Shown here: piece after piece, positions 7,907-16,759 of the stretch | Position numbering within the stretch: the first letter of the stretch is position 1 | How the letters are laid out: each line of letters begins with the position of its first letter | NCBI GenBank assembly: GCA_031178625.1 | Contig: JAPSIR010000003.1 | Span: 6,424 to 45,471, forward strand | Direction of reading: 5' to 3' | Length of the DNA stretch: 39,048 nt | DNA from: Cellulomonas sp. | GTDB lineage: Bacteria; Actinomycetota; Actinomycetes; Actinomycetales; Cellulomonadaceae | Translations under genes and position numbers: made by a program | The notes under the pieces: model-generated | What the model was told of the DNA's origin: nothing | Database searches by the model: none | What the model saw: the letters and a program-made list of their open reading frames with translations, nothing else

Positions 7907-9460
7907 ATGCTCCGCTCCGCCCTCCGGGCCGACGTCGCCCGCCTGACCGCCGAGTCCGCCGCCGCGCGCACGGACGTCCACGTGGTGACCCAGCTCGTGC
8001 AGGAGCTCGCGGGCGTCGAGGACGTCGAGACGGGGCTCCGCACCGCGCTGGTGGTGGTCCGCGAGCGCCTGGGCTGGGTCTACGGCTCCGCCTGGACGGT
8101 CGACCCCGAGGCGCGCGTGCTCCGGTTCGCCGCGGAGTCCGGCGACGCCGGGGAGGAGTTCCGCCGGGTCACCCGCGGGGCCACCTTCCAGGAGGGCGTC
8201 GGCCTGGCCGGCCGGGCGTGGCGTTCCCGCGCCCTCGTCGCCATCCGCGACCTCGGCCAGCTCACCGACTGCGTCCGTGCACCCGCGGCGCAGCGCGTCG
8301 GGGTGCGCTCGGGAGTGTGCGTGCCGCTGCTGGTGGAGGGGGACGTCATCGGGACGATGGACTTCTTCACCACCGAGGTGCTGGACCTGTCACCGGAGCG
8401 GCGGGCGGTGCTCGAGGCCGTCGGCACCATCGTGTCCCAGGCGCTCGAGCGGGTCGTCGTGGCGGCCCGCCAGGCCGAGGCGGCACGCGACAGCGCGGCG
8501 GGCACGGCCGTCCTGCACGCCGTGACCGCCGCGACGAGCGCCCCCGAGGCGCTGACCGCGGCGTTGGACACGATCCGGACCGGGTTCGGCTGGGCCTACG
8601 CGTCGTTCTGGGCGGTCGACGAGTCGCAGGGCGTCCTGCGGTTCGCGCACGAGTCCGGGGACGCGGGTCCCGAGTTCCGGCGCGTGACGCGCGAGGCGAC
8701 GTTCGCCCCGGGCGTCGGGCTGGCCGGCCGCGCCTGGCGGGCCGGCGAGCTCGTCTTCGTCCCCGACCTCGCCGCGGTCACGGACTGCGTGCGCGCACCC
8801 GCTGCGCGGGCGGCGGGCGTGCAGTCGGGGGTGTGCATGCCGATCGTCGTCGACGGCCGCGTCGTCGGGACGATGGACTTCTTCGTCCTCGAGCGGATCG
8901 ACCTCACCGCGGGGCGGCGGGCCGCCCTGCAGGACACCGCGTTCCTCGTCGGCCAGGCGCTCGGCCGCTTCACGGCCACGGAGCGCCTGCAGGCCGCGGG
9001 CCGGGAGCTGGTCGTGTCGATCGAGGAGGTCGAGCGCAACGTCGTCTCCGCGTCGTCGGTGGCGTCGGAAGGGCAGCGGCTCGTGGTGACCGCGGACCAG
9101 GACGTCGCCGGGCTGGGCCGGTCCAGCGAGGAGATCGGTCAGGTGGTGAAGACCATCGGGACCATCGCGGCGCAGACGAACCTGCTGGCGCTCAACGCGA
9201 CCATCGAGGCGGCCAGGGCCGGTGAGGCGGGGCGCGGCTTCGCGGTCGTCGCGCACGAGGTGAAGGAGCTGGCCAGCGAGACGGCCCGCGCCACCACGGA
9301 GGTCGCCGACAAGGTCGCTGAGGTCCAGCGGCAGGTCGCGACGGCGGTCACCGCGCTCGCCGGCATCCGCGAGATCGTCGAGCGCATCAACGAGACGCAG
9401 GACGTGATCGGCGCGGTGCTCACCGAGCAGGTGGCGGTGACGCGGTCGATCCTCGCCTGA
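7907..9460 (+). CDS. Soluble methyl-accepting chemotaxis protein with tandem GAF domains
   Basis: 517 residues, no membrane segment and no HAMP domain. Two GAF domains (about 38-185 and 212-355) are recent duplicates: both contain [39 protein letters not shown] and IGTMDFF/VGTMDFF. Each has a cysteine pair 16 residues apart at the same place (Cys122/Cys138, Cys294/Cys310). The C-terminal third is a short MCP signalling domain with the conserved hairpin tip ([33 protein letters not shown], about 417-449). It should be a cytoplasmic receptor feeding CheA/CheW; the ligand is unknown and no che gene is in the window. The end, TRSILA, lacks a CheR-binding pentapeptide. Confidence 0.92.
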   Translation: MLRSALRADVARLTAESAAARTDVHVVTQLVQELAGVEDVETGLRTALVVVRERLGWVYGSAWTVDPEARVLRFAAESGDAGEEFRRVTRGATFQEGVGLAGRAWRSRALVAIRDLGQLTDCVRAPAAQRVGVRSGVCVPLLVEGDVIGTMDFFTTEVLDLSPERRAVLEAVGTIVSQALERVVVAARQAEAARDSAAGTAVLHAVTAATSAPEALTAALDTIRTGFGWAYASFWAVDESQGVLRFAHESGDAGPEFRRVTREATFAPGVGLAGRAWRAGELVFVPDLAAVTDCVRAPAARAAGVQSGVCMPIVVDGRVVGTMDFFVLERIDLTAGRRAALQDTAFLVGQALGRFTATERLQAAGRELVVSIEEVERNVVSASSVASEGQRLVVTADQDVAGLGRSSEEIGQVVKTIGTIAAQTNLLALNATIEAARAGEAGRGFAVVAHEVKELASETARATTEVADKVAEVQRQVATAVTALAGIREIVERINETQDVIGAVLTEQVAVTRSILA

Positions 9461-9512
9461 CGGGGTCCGTGACCGGTCGCCGTCGGTCGCGCACCGACGC
9501 ACCGACGCACCG

Positions 9513-10979
9513 TCACGTCCGCGCGCCGGTAGCGGCACCACGCCGTCCGCCCGTCGGCGGGAGGGCGGCGCCCGCCACCGCCACCACGAGGGGGACGACG
9601 ACCAGCAGCGTGGCCACCGGGACGAGCGGTGCCGCGAGGTCGTGCATCGCCGGGCCGCCGGTGGTCGGCGCGTTGCGGTACGCCGTCACGACGAGCGCGC
9701 CGAGCGCGAGACCGGCCGGCACCCCGGTCCCAGCCGCGAGGAGGCCCACGAGCCCGCACTGCGCGGCGGCCATGCGTCGACGCGTCCCGCGTCCCGCGCC
9801 GACGGCGTCCAGCGTGCCGAGGTCCGTGCCGCTCTCCTGCGCGGCGAGCGCCGTGAGCACCCACGTCACCAGCAGTGCGGCCAGCACCGCGCCGGTGACG
9901 AGCGCGGCGTCGGACAGCGGGTCGGCGAGCGTCGTGGGTCCCGGCGCGAGGCGCATCGTGCCGTCCCGCGTGTCGACGACGACGGACGTCCCGGCTGCGC
10001 GTTCGAGGCCGGCCCAGTCCGCCTGCTCGCCGTGCCTGCTCCACGTGTACACGAGCGCAGCGGTGACGCCCGCGAGGACCGTGGCCGACGACCCCACGGC
10101 GGCCAGCGTGCGGGTGACGCTGCGGGCGGCGTCGCGCAGGACGTAGCGCGCGACGAACCCGCGGGCCGGGATGCGGCCGAGCCCGACGAGCGCGAGCCCG
10201 AGCAGCGCGACGAGACCCACGTGCGCGAGGGGCGCGCCCAGCACGAGCCCCAGCGGGCGCCCCGTCGAGGCGGCCCACGTCGCGAGCGTCGCGCCGACCG
10301 CGGTCGTTGCGACGGCCGCCGACCATCGGACCGTCGCGCGGACACGGGCAGAGCTCGGCCCTCGCCGGCCGGGTGCGGCCCCGAGGAGCTGCCGCGCCGG
10401 CACCCAGGCGGCACCGACGGCGACCGCGACCGTGAGACCCCCGGTGACGGCGGCCGCGACCACGGCGACCACGCCGTCGAGGAAGTCCGCCGGCCGGATC
10501 GCCACGAACGCCACCACGACGGCGACGACGGACCCGGCGGCGGCACCGACGGTCGCGACGAGGGCCGCAGGCGCCACGACGACGCGGCGCAGGTCCGCGC
10601 GCGTCGCGCCGGTCGCCTCCAGCACGGCCAGCTCGTCGAGCCGGCGGCGCAGCCCGATCAGGTGGGCCGGGGCGACGAGGACGACGAGGAGGACGACCGC
10701 CAGGGCCGCGGCGGTCGCCGTGGTCGCCACCGCTCCGAGATCGACGTAGTGCGTCACGGGCTTGGGCGGCACGCCCGACCCCGTCATGGCGACGGATGAC
10801 GTCAGCAGCAGCACCCGGGTGAGCAGCACGGTCACGTAGACCGTCGGGACCGCGGCGACCACCACGGTGACGAGCACGAGAGCGGTGCGGGCGTGGTGCC
10901 GGGCGGCGTCGCGCCGCGCCAGCAGCAGCGCGAGACGCCATCGCGCGGCCGCGCCGGGCGCCTCAGGGGTCGTGCTCAC
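9513..10979 (-). CDS. FtsX-like ABC transporter permease
   Basis: 488 residues from GTG 10979, which overlaps the ATPase stop (GTGA). The frame is open further upstream but lies inside the ATPase gene. A first membrane segment near 30-55 is followed by a large FtsX-type block (hydrophobic stretch then HLIGLRRRLDELAVLEATGATRADLRRVV, about 100-150). The C-terminal block (EAGTD.GTLDAVGAGRGTRRRM type, near 395-425) is the second coupling region. The two 'LEATGA'/'LDAVGA' helices are where FtsX/MacB permeases contact the ATPase. With the adjacent ATPase and PadR regulator it forms a typical actinobacterial antimicrobial-peptide or lipid export/sensing module; the substrate is unknown. Confidence 0.85.
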   Translation of the reverse strand: MSTTPEAPGAAARWRLALLLARRDAARHHARTALVLVTVVVAAVPTVYVTVLLTRVLLLTSSVAMTGSGVPPKPVTHYVDLGAVATTATAAALAVVLLVVLVAPAHLIGLRRRLDELAVLEATGATRADLRRVVVAPAALVATVGAAAGSVVAVVVAFVAIRPADFLDGVVAVVAAAVTGGLTVAVAVGAAWVPARQLLGAAPGRRGPSSARVRATVRWSAAVATTAVGATLATWAASTGRPLGLVLGAPLAHVGLVALLGLALVGLGRIPARGFVARYVLRDAARSVTRTLAAVGSSATVLAGVTAALVYTWSRHGEQADWAGLERAAGTSVVVDTRDGTMRLAPGPTTLADPLSDAALVTGAVLAALLVTWVLTALAAQESGTDLGTLDAVGAGRGTRRRMAAAQCGLVGLLAAGTGVPAGLALGALVVTAYRNAPTTGGPAMHDLAAPLVPVATLLVVVPLVVAVAGAALPPTGGRRGAATGART

Positions 10980-11713
10980 CACGACGTCCGCCGCGTCCCG
11001 AGCAGGAGGTCGGCCGGGTCCGCGGCGACCGCCGTGTCGGTGACGACGCCGTCGCGCAGGAACACGGTGCGGTCCGCCCACGCCGCGAGGCGGGCGTCGT
11101 GCGTCACCACGATCCCGGCGGCACCGGCGTCGACGCGCTCGCGCAGCACGCGGACGACCTCGTCGCCGGTGACCGAGTCGAGCGCACCCGTCGGCTCGTC
11201 GGCCAGCACGACCTGGCGCGGACCCACGAGCGCGCGTGCGAGCGCCACGAGCTGCTGCCGCCCGCCGGAGAGAGCGCTCGGGAAGGTGTCCGCGACGTCC
11301 GCCACGCCGAGCGTGGCGAGGGCGGTCAGCGCCTCGGCGCGCGCGGCGGCCGCCGGCATGCCGTCGAGCTCGAGGGGCAGCGCGACGTTCTCCGCCGCCG
11401 TGAGGAGGGGTACGAGGTTGAGCTGCTGGAACACGTAGCCGACGGTGCGGCGCCGGATGCGGGCGCGGGCGTCCGCGCCGAGCTCGGAGAGGTCGTGCCC
11501 CGTGACGGTGACGCGACCCGATGTCGGGATGTCGAGCCCGCCGAGCAGCCGGAGCAGGGTCGACTTGCCGGACCCCGACGGACCCATGACGGCGACGAGC
11601 TCACCGGCCCGCACGGCGACGTCGACGCCGGCGAGGGCGCGCACGCGGGTGGGGCCGTCGCCGTGCACCCGCGTGAGTCCGCGTGCGGTGACGAGCACCG
11701 GGCCGCGGGTCAT
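10976..11713 (-). CDS. ABC transporter ATP-binding protein (LolD/MacB type)
   Basis: 245 residues from ATG 11713, overlapping the padR stop (ATGA). Walker A is GPSGSGKST (44-52), the Q-loop sits in YVFQQLNLVP, the signature is LSGGRQQL (about 145), Walker B is VVLADEPTGALD, and the H-loop is VVTHD. The 'YVFQQ.NL.P.L' and 'DEPTGALD' forms are those of ATPases that pair with FtsX-like permeases. The signature carries Arg-Gln-Gln-Leu in place of the usual Gln-Gln-Gln-Arg, a mild deviation. It powers the permease encoded immediately downstream. Confidence 0.93.
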   Translation of the reverse strand: MTRGPVLVTARGLTRVHGDGPTRVRALAGVDVAVRAGELVAVMGPSGSGKSTLLRLLGGLDIPTSGRVTVTGHDLSELGADARARIRRRTVGYVFQQLNLVPLLTAAENVALPLELDGMPAAAARAEALTALATLGVADVADTFPSALSGGRQQLVALARALVGPRQVVLADEPTGALDSVTGDEVVRVLRERVDAGAAGIVVTHDARLAAWADRTVFLRDGVVTDTAVAADPADLLLGTRRTSW

Positions 11714-12297
11714 CGCCGGGCCGCCGGGGGTTCGGAGGCGGCTGTGGGTGCCGGTTCCGCGCGGGCCGTCAGCCGAGCCGACGCCGCCCGCGTGACGCGC
11801 GCCTCCACGTGGTCGAGCCAGCGGATCTCCGCCTCGGCGTCGAAGACGAGGCGGTCGACGACGAGCGACCACGCGAGGTCGTCGGCGGAGGCCGCGGTCC
11901 CGTCGACGCGCAGGCGCGCCAACGCCTGCAGGCCGCGCATCGTCTCGGTGCGCTGGGCCTGGACGAGTCGGCGCACGTCGACCCCGGGCGTGCTGACGGC
12001 GAGAGCCAGCTTGATGGCGAGCTCGTCCCGCGTCGGTGCCGAGCGGGACACCGGTGCGGTCCACCAGGCGCCGAGCGCCTCGCGACCGGCCGCCGAGAGC
12101 GTCCAGCGCGGTACGTCTCCCTCTGCCTCGGCGGCCTCGACCAGCCCGTCGCGGACGAGGCGGTCGAGCGTGGTCGAGACCTGGCCCATGTTGAGCGGCC
12201 ACGTGCCGCCCGTGCGCCGCTCGAAGTCCTGCCGCAGCTGGTAGGCGCCCGCCGGTCGCTCGGCGAGGAGCGCCAGCAGGCCGTGCCGTACGGACAT
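11710..12297 (-). CDS. PadR family transcriptional regulator
   Basis: 195 residues. The N-terminal MSVRHGLLALLAERPAGAYQL is the classic PadR opening, followed by the winged helix through QVSTTLDRLVRDGLVE (about 38-54) and a C-terminal helical dimerisation domain (about 95-175, the PadR_C/Vir type). AGGAGG at 12303-12308 gives a strong ribosome binding site. First gene of a three-gene operon with four-base overlaps, so it most likely represses its own operon and is released by the pump's substrate. Overlapping palindromes directly upstream are the candidate operator. Confidence 0.9.
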   Translation of the reverse strand: MSVRHGLLALLAERPAGAYQLRQDFERRTGGTWPLNMGQVSTTLDRLVRDGLVEAAEAEGDVPRWTLSAAGREALGAWWTAPVSRSAPTRDELAIKLALAVSTPGVDVRRLVQAQRTETMRGLQALARLRVDGTAASADDLAWSLVVDRLVFDAEAEIRWLDHVEARVTRAASARLTARAEPAPTAASEPPAARR

Positions 12298-12314
12298 CGT
12301 CGCCTCCTGTGGTT

Positions 12315-12341
12315 ACCTGGAAACCAGGTTACCCAGTAACC
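12315..12341 (-). promoter_or_regulatory. Overlapping palindromic operator upstream of padR
   Basis: Two perfect inverted repeats overlap: ACCTGG-AAA-CCAGGT (12315-12329) and GGTTAC-CCA-GTAACC (12327-12341). On the minus strand they lie between a TTTACT -35-like box (12352-12357) and the Shine-Dalgarno; a GGTAAC -10-like hexamer with 17-base spacing sits inside the second palindrome. Binding would block the promoter. PadR is the obvious candidate binder, though the site is unlike the better-known ATGT-N8-ACAT PadR boxes. Confidence 0.65.
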
Positions 12342-12457
12342 ACCGTGTGGAGTAAAGGACGCGGCGTCCGGACGCGCGCGCCGGCACGCCGACCCGCCCC
12401 CGTCGTGCCCCCATCGCGCCGGAACGGCGTAGATCCGCCGGCCGGGTACGGCGTGCC

Positions 12458-13953
12458 TCAGCCCAGGACGACGAAGCCGTCGTCGTCCGACGACGCCAGT
12501 CCGGCGGTCGATGTCTGGACATCGGTGACACCATCCGGCAGGGCGACGCGGAGGCGCTCGGTCCCGTCCTGGAGCGACGTGCCCACCAGCTCCGGCCGAG
12601 CCCGGCCGTCGCGTCGCGGGTAGTCGGTCACGTACCAGAGGTCGCCGTCGGTGATCACCTCATGCATGGCCGGAGCGCCGGTGCGCAGAAGCTCCCACAC
12701 CGTGGTGCCGCTGTCGGCGTCCAGCACCATCCGCCCCTGGGACGTCTCGACGAGCACGCGCCCGTCCAGGACGGCCACCGCGGTCGTGTGGGGCGACCTC
12801 GCCCTCCAGCGCACCTGACCGCTCACCGCGTCCCACGCGACCAGGTGGCCCGAGGCGTGGGAGAACAGGACCGCGCCCATGCTGGCGTCGTCGATCAGGG
12901 GTGGCACGAGCTGACCCTCGACCGTGACGAGCCCACGCTCGGTGCGCACGACGGTCGACGTCCCCTCCTCGCGGGTGAGGAGCGCCTCCTCGACGCGAGG
13001 TGCACGCCGAAGGAGCCGCCGCGCTGGACGAAGACCTCGCTCCTGCCCTGGGCGTCGACGACCTCGACGCGACCCGGCACGGAGACCATCGCCTCGCGTC
13101 CGTTGAGCCGCCACAGGCTGACCGGCACGTCGGTCGTGGCGCCGATCGCCGCCCAGTCCAGGGCGGCCGCCGGGTTGTTGCGGCGCCACCTCTCCGCGCC
13201 GGTGTACAGGTCCAGGGCCCAGATGTCGCCGCTGCCGTCGGCGGCGACCCCGCTGAGCACCACGACCTCGTCCAGGAGGACGAACTGCCGGGCCAGCACG
13301 CCCGGCTCCGTCTCGGTGTCGTGGTCCGCGACGACCTGCCCGGTCGAGGCGTCGAGCACCACGAGCCGGGACGTCGTCGGCGCGACGAAGGTCAGCTCCC
13401 GGGCCGGGCTCAGGGACTCACGCGTGTCGACCGCGAGGCACACGACGTGCCGCTGCGCCCCGTCGGCCGCGGGCGGCGCGGCAGCGCACGAGGTGCCGGC
13501 GTTGTGCAGGCGGGGCCCTTCTGCAGCGGCGGGAAGAGCAGCGACCAGGGGGACCGACCACAGCCGCTGACCCGTTCGTGCATCGACCGACACCACCGCG
13601 ACGGAGCCGTCGTCGTCCACCCGCGCGCCGACGAGCGTGCGCGGATCGTGCCAGTCGGCCGTCCACGGCAGGTCGGTCGAGTCGCTGCGCCACAACACGC
13701 GCAGCGGGTCGGAGACGGGGGCGACGACACCCCGGACGGCGCCGAGGGTCTGCAGGCGCGCGGCCTCGCGTGTGTCGCTGACGTGCTGCGCGAGAGCCAG
13801 GCTCGTCACGACCACCGCCGCAGCTCCGCCGACCCACCAGCGCGCGCGCCGGCGCGGACGCCCGGGCGGCCGCTGCTCCCGCGTCGCCGGGACGGCCGGG
13901 TCCGGCTCGTCCTCGACGAGCTCCACGTCGCCCACCTCGGCCCTTCCCCGCAC
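12458..13953 (-). pseudogene. Membrane-anchored PQQ-like beta-propeller protein, frameshifted
   Basis: GTG 13953 opens a frame with a membrane segment (about 39-58, WWVGGAAAVVVTSLALAQHV) followed by propeller-type blades: VDARTGQRLWSVPL, LDASTGQVVADHDT, LDLYTGAERWRRNN. After GVHLA, around 12991-12998, this frame degenerates into Arg/Ser-rich sequence while another frame continues the propeller (VEEALLTREEG, WDAVSGQVRWRARS, LDADSGTTVWELLR) to the stop at 12458. One missing base rejoins them into about 497 residues. Either a recent mutation or a sequencing error. A TACGGT -10 box six bases before GTG 13953 supports this start as leaderless; 13935 is an alternative. Function unknown; such proteins resemble extracellular blades of PQQ/BamB-like families. 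Confidence 0.8.
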
Positions 13954-13959
13954 CCGCGC

Positions 13960-13965
13960 ACCGTA
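13960..13965 (-). promoter_or_regulatory. -10 box of a leaderless promoter for the propeller gene
   Basis: TACGGT on the minus strand is six bases before GTG 13953. There is no Shine-Dalgarno at that start. The promoter looks intact even though the gene is frameshifted. Confidence 0.5.
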
Positions 13966-14045
13966 TCGACAGCCTCTCCTCGACCGGAACCCACGCGACG
14001 CCGAGGGGGCGGTCCCGATCGGCGAGCAGAGCGGGGTCGGGGCTC

Positions 14046-14444
14046 CTACGCCGGCGCGGCGGGGGTCGCCTCGGACGACGTGGTGAGCAGCGCGGCGGCG
14101 ACGGCGTCGCGCACGGCGCCGTCGTCGAGGCCGTGGTCGCGGGCGAGGCGGACGAACCGTTCGGCGGCCTCGGTCACGACGGCACGGTCGAGCGCTGCAG
14201 GTGGGGCGGTCACGACGGTGCCGACCTTGCGACGGGTCAGGACGAGGCCGCCTGCCTCCAGGTCGCGGTACGTGCGTGCGACGGTGCCGGGGGCGATGCC
14301 GAGGTCGTGCGCGAGGCTGCGCACCGTCGGGAGTCGTTCACCGTCGACGAGCGCGCCGGCGGTGATGAGCGCCGCGAGCTGGGCGCGCAGCTGCTCGTAC
14401 TGCGGGACCGCGGAGGTGACGTCGACGCGTACGGTCGGCTTCAT
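14046..14444 (-). CDS. GntR family regulator, YtrA subfamily
   Basis: 132 residues from ATG 14444, overlapping the stop of the preceding gene (ATGA); 14477 is in frame upstream but inside that gene. The short PQYEQLRAQLAALITAG opening and winged helix RLPTVRSLAHDLGIAPGTVARTYRDLEAGGLVLTRRKVGTVV (about 37-78) are the GntR DNA-binding domain. Only about 45 residues follow, which is the short YtrA-type effector region rather than a FadR, HutC or MocR domain. YtrA-type regulators usually control the membrane protein or ABC transporter genes they sit with, here the membrane protein gene upstream. Confidence 0.88.
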   Translation of the reverse strand: MKPTVRVDVTSAVPQYEQLRAQLAALITAGALVDGERLPTVRSLAHDLGIAPGTVARTYRDLEAGGLVLTRRKVGTVVTAPPAALDRAVVTEAAERFVRLARDHGLDDGAVRDAVAAALLTTSSEATPAAPA

Positions 14445-15358
14445 CGGGGCACCGTCGACGAGAGCACCGGTGTGCACTCGGGAGCCGGGTCGCGTGCGGG
14501 GCGTACCGCGACGCCGAGCGCGACCATCCCCACGACGAGCGCGATCACCATGAGGGCTAGACCGGCGCTGTCGTGCGTGGCGCTCTCGGGTGCCGCTTGC
14601 ACGCCGTCACCGCCACCGCCCAGTCCTCGCAGCCCTACGCCGGCCACGAGCAGAAGCCCAGCGACTGTCAGGCCGAACACCAGCTGGGTGCTGCGCAGCG
14701 CGCGGCGCGCGACCCGGCGCCGCAGCCACAGGTCCCATGGCTCCTCCACGCCGGTCAGTGCCGACCGGGCGGCGACGAGACGTGTCAAGGCCTCAGCGGC
14801 GAGAAGTGCGGCTCCGACGGTTGCCGCTGCAGGCAATGCCCAGAGCCAGCCGGGGAAGGGGGCGGAAGTAACCATCTCGTACCGCCCGACAGGACGGGAC
14901 ACGGAACGAGGTCCGGACGCGATCAGGGCCAGCGTGAGGGCTGTGCCGACGGCGGTGGCAGCCCACGCCTGTACGAGGCGCCGGTCAGCGACCGGCGCTA
15001 CGTCGGCAGGCGAGCGCCGGACGACGCGCGCCTCGCGCAGCGGCCCGGTCGGTCGGGGCAACGTCAGTTCACCGACGGCGAGAACCGCGAAGTACGCGAG
15101 CAGTGCAGCCATGGGCACGAGGGCCACGACTCGGCCGGGCAGGGCCGGGGCCACCACCGGCACCGTAGCGACGGCTGCGAGCACAGCGGCCAAGGACGCG
15201 GCGGCGACCGTACTGGCGAACGTGACGTGCCGCAGCGCTCGTCGCGCGACGTCCGATGGCGCGGGTGAACGCCTGCCGTCGCGGATGAGGACGGCCACAG
15301 GCGTGACCGTCACGATCGCCAGCAGCACGAGGAGCGTCACAGTCACGGGCCGCAGCAT
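14441..15358 (-). CDS. Membrane protein of unknown function, co-transcribed with a YtrA-type regulator
   Basis: 305 residues with about seven to eight hydrophobic segments (near 4-24, 48-70, 73-97, 128-147, 167-190, 224-246, 266-287) and a basic loop WDLWLRRRVARRALRSTQ between the later ones. It is not an ABC permease by any motif I can see, and it lacks the pattern of DUF1648 proteins that often accompany such regulators. The start has GGAGG seven bases upstream. Codon use is slightly less GC-extreme than the neighbours (frequent GCT, GGT, GTA), by eye only. An AT-rich promoter region lies upstream. Confidence 0.8.
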   Translation of the reverse strand: MLRPVTVTLLVLLAIVTVTPVAVLIRDGRRSPAPSDVARRALRHVTFASTVAAASLAAVLAAVATVPVVAPALPGRVVALVPMAALLAYFAVLAVGELTLPRPTGPLREARVVRRSPADVAPVADRRLVQAWAATAVGTALTLALIASGPRSVSRPVGRYEMVTSAPFPGWLWALPAAATVGAALLAAEALTRLVAARSALTGVEEPWDLWLRRRVARRALRSTQLVFGLTVAGLLLVAGVGLRGLGGGGDGVQAAPESATHDSAGLALMVIALVVGMVALGVAVRPARDPAPECTPVLSSTVPR

Positions 15359-15679
15359 CCCTAACCTCCATGGTCATTGGACAGTGACTATAAACATATG
15401 CGACCCGTTGGGCCCCGGCAAGGAGCTCGTCGTGCCGACGGGCGCACCTTCGAGGTCGGATCGACCAACGGGTCCGCCGGCACCACCGAGGAACCCGAGC
15501 TGCACCGGGGAGCGTCGAACGGGGGTGGCGACGGCACCGTCGCCTGGCGCCGAACCGGCGAGGCACTCACCCTCTGGGGGCCGCCGGCGGCCGTCGACCG
15601 CGAGACTTGCTGCTCTCGCGCGACCGCGGTTGATCGCCGGACCCGTCAACGCCGAGTAGGGCCCGGCGTCCGCACGGGA
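15359..15679. other. 321-bp intergenic region
   Basis: It holds the promoter and palindrome of the membrane protein gene at its left end. A 10-base inverted repeat (15402-15411 with 15465-15474) has a 53-base interval. Open frames across the region have no family resemblance and no ribosome binding site, so I see no gene here. Confidence 0.55.
15373..15388 (-). promoter_or_regulatory. Imperfect palindrome, candidate GntR operator
   Basis: GTCATTGGACAGTGAC has half sites matching at six of eight positions and lies 15 bases upstream of the membrane protein start. It sits next to TATAGT (15389-15394 read on the minus strand), a -10-like box in an unusually AT-rich stretch. Confidence 0.45.
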
Positions 15680-16693
15680 TCAGGCGCCCTCGCAGCGCCC
15701 CTCGCGCCAGTAGCCCATGAACGCGACGGCCTTGCGGTCGACGCCGCACTCGCGCACGAGGTGGCGGCGCAGCGTCTTGATCATGCCCGCCTCACCGGCG
15801 AGCCACGCGTACAGGTGCGCCTCGGCGGCCAGCGGGGCGCCGGTGGCGTAGTCGACGGGGACCTCCCACAGCATGCCGTGGTCGACGTCGACGTCCTCGA
15901 GGTCGACGTCCGGCACGGGCGCCTGGCCGGGCAGGAGCCGGGCGCACGCGCCCTGGACGGCGGGCACGAGCAGCTCGCCGTGGCGGCGGCCGTCGCGGCC
16001 GTACCAGCGGACCGTCACGCCCTCGGGGCCGTGCAGGTCGAGGCGGTCGTCCGACCACGGCATCTCGATGAGGACCTCGCCGCGCGCGTCCCGGGGGAGG
16101 CGCTCGACGATGCCCGCGATGGCCGGCAGTGCCGTCTCGTCGCCGGCGATGAGGAGGCGGTCGGTGCGGGCCGGCGGGACGAAGTCGACGCCGCCGTGCG
16201 GGCCCGCCCAGTCGGCGTTGGGGCCGAGCACGACGAGCTCGTCGCCCACCTCGGCGGTCGACGCCCAGCGCGACGCCGGGCCGGTGTCGCCGTGCAGCAC
16301 GACGTCGACGTCGAGCTCGCGCACCGGCTGCCGGACCCCGCGCGCCGTGTAGGTGCGGATCGGGTGGCGCTCGTCCTCGGGCAGGCCCCGCCAGCGGCCG
16401 TACCAGTCGGCGGAGTCACCGAGGTCGAGCAGGCCCTCGTAGCCGGCCGACTCGATGGGCAGGAAGAACTTGATGCGCTGGTCGAAGCCGTTGTCCGCGA
16501 ACTTGTCGAGCGTGTCGCCCGTGAACGTCACGCGCAGCAGGCTGGGGCACATGCGCTGCAGCCGCGCGACGCGCACGTGGAACATGCGGAACGGGGAGGC
16601 CTCGACGGCCTCGAGGGTCGCCGCGGACGGGGTCGGCTCGACGGTCTCGGTCGTCGTCGGGTCGCTCGCCGTGGCGGTGCTCGTCGCGGTCAC
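15680..16693 (-). CDS. Siderophore-interacting FAD protein (ferric-siderophore reductase)
   Basis: 337 residues from GTG 16693. The N-terminal FAD-binding beta-barrel (about 36-170) contains RTYTAR (113-118), the R-x-Y-T flavin motif of the ViuB/SIP family. The C-terminal half has the SIP signature pieces: [25 protein letters not shown], and near the end [39 protein letters not shown]. These proteins reduce ferric siderophores in the cytoplasm with NAD(P)H or ferredoxin to release ferrous iron. The first 33 residues are Thr/Ala-rich and non-conserved. There is no Shine-Dalgarno; the promoter and iron box lie directly before the start, so the mRNA is probably leaderless. Confidence 0.93.
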   Translation of the reverse strand: MTATSTATASDPTTTETVEPTPSAATLEAVEASPFRMFHVRVARLQRMCPSLLRVTFTGDTLDKFADNGFDQRIKFFLPIESAGYEGLLDLGDSADWYGRWRGLPEDERHPIRTYTARGVRQPVRELDVDVVLHGDTGPASRWASTAEVGDELVVLGPNADWAGPHGGVDFVPPARTDRLLIAGDETALPAIAGIVERLPRDARGEVLIEMPWSDDRLDLHGPEGVTVRWYGRDGRRHGELLVPAVQGACARLLPGQAPVPDVDLEDVDVDHGMLWEVPVDYATGAPLAAEAHLYAWLAGEAGMIKTLRRHLVRECGVDRKAVAFMGYWREGRCEGA

Positions 16694-16699
16694 GCACGC

Positions 16700-16730
16700 A
16701 GCATAAGGTCAGGCTTACCTGACTTGGCAA
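16700..16730 (-). promoter_or_regulatory. Promoter of the siderophore-interacting protein gene
   Basis: On the minus strand TTGCCA (16725-16730) and TATGCT (16700-16705) are separated by 19 bases (18 if TTATGC is used). A start about seven bases downstream of the -10 box falls on GTG 16693, so the transcript is probably leaderless. Confidence 0.6.
16704..16722 (-). promoter_or_regulatory. IdeR/DtxR-type iron box
   Basis: On the minus strand, TCAGGTAAGCCTGACCTTA matches the DtxR/IdeR consensus TTAGGTTAGCCTAACCTAA at 15 of 19 positions, and at 17 if A and T are interchangeable at the degenerate positions. It fills the space between the -35 and -10 boxes, where iron-loaded repressor would block the promoter. 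Confidence 0.85.
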
Positions 16731-16759
16731 GGCGCGAGTGCGTCACGCCTCCTCGCGCG

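Noticed and set aside
15374-15649. A 91-residue frame in the gap before the siderophore-interacting protein gene
   Set aside because: No ribosome binding site, no family resemblance, and its start lies in unremarkable sequence; the gap is better left without a gene.
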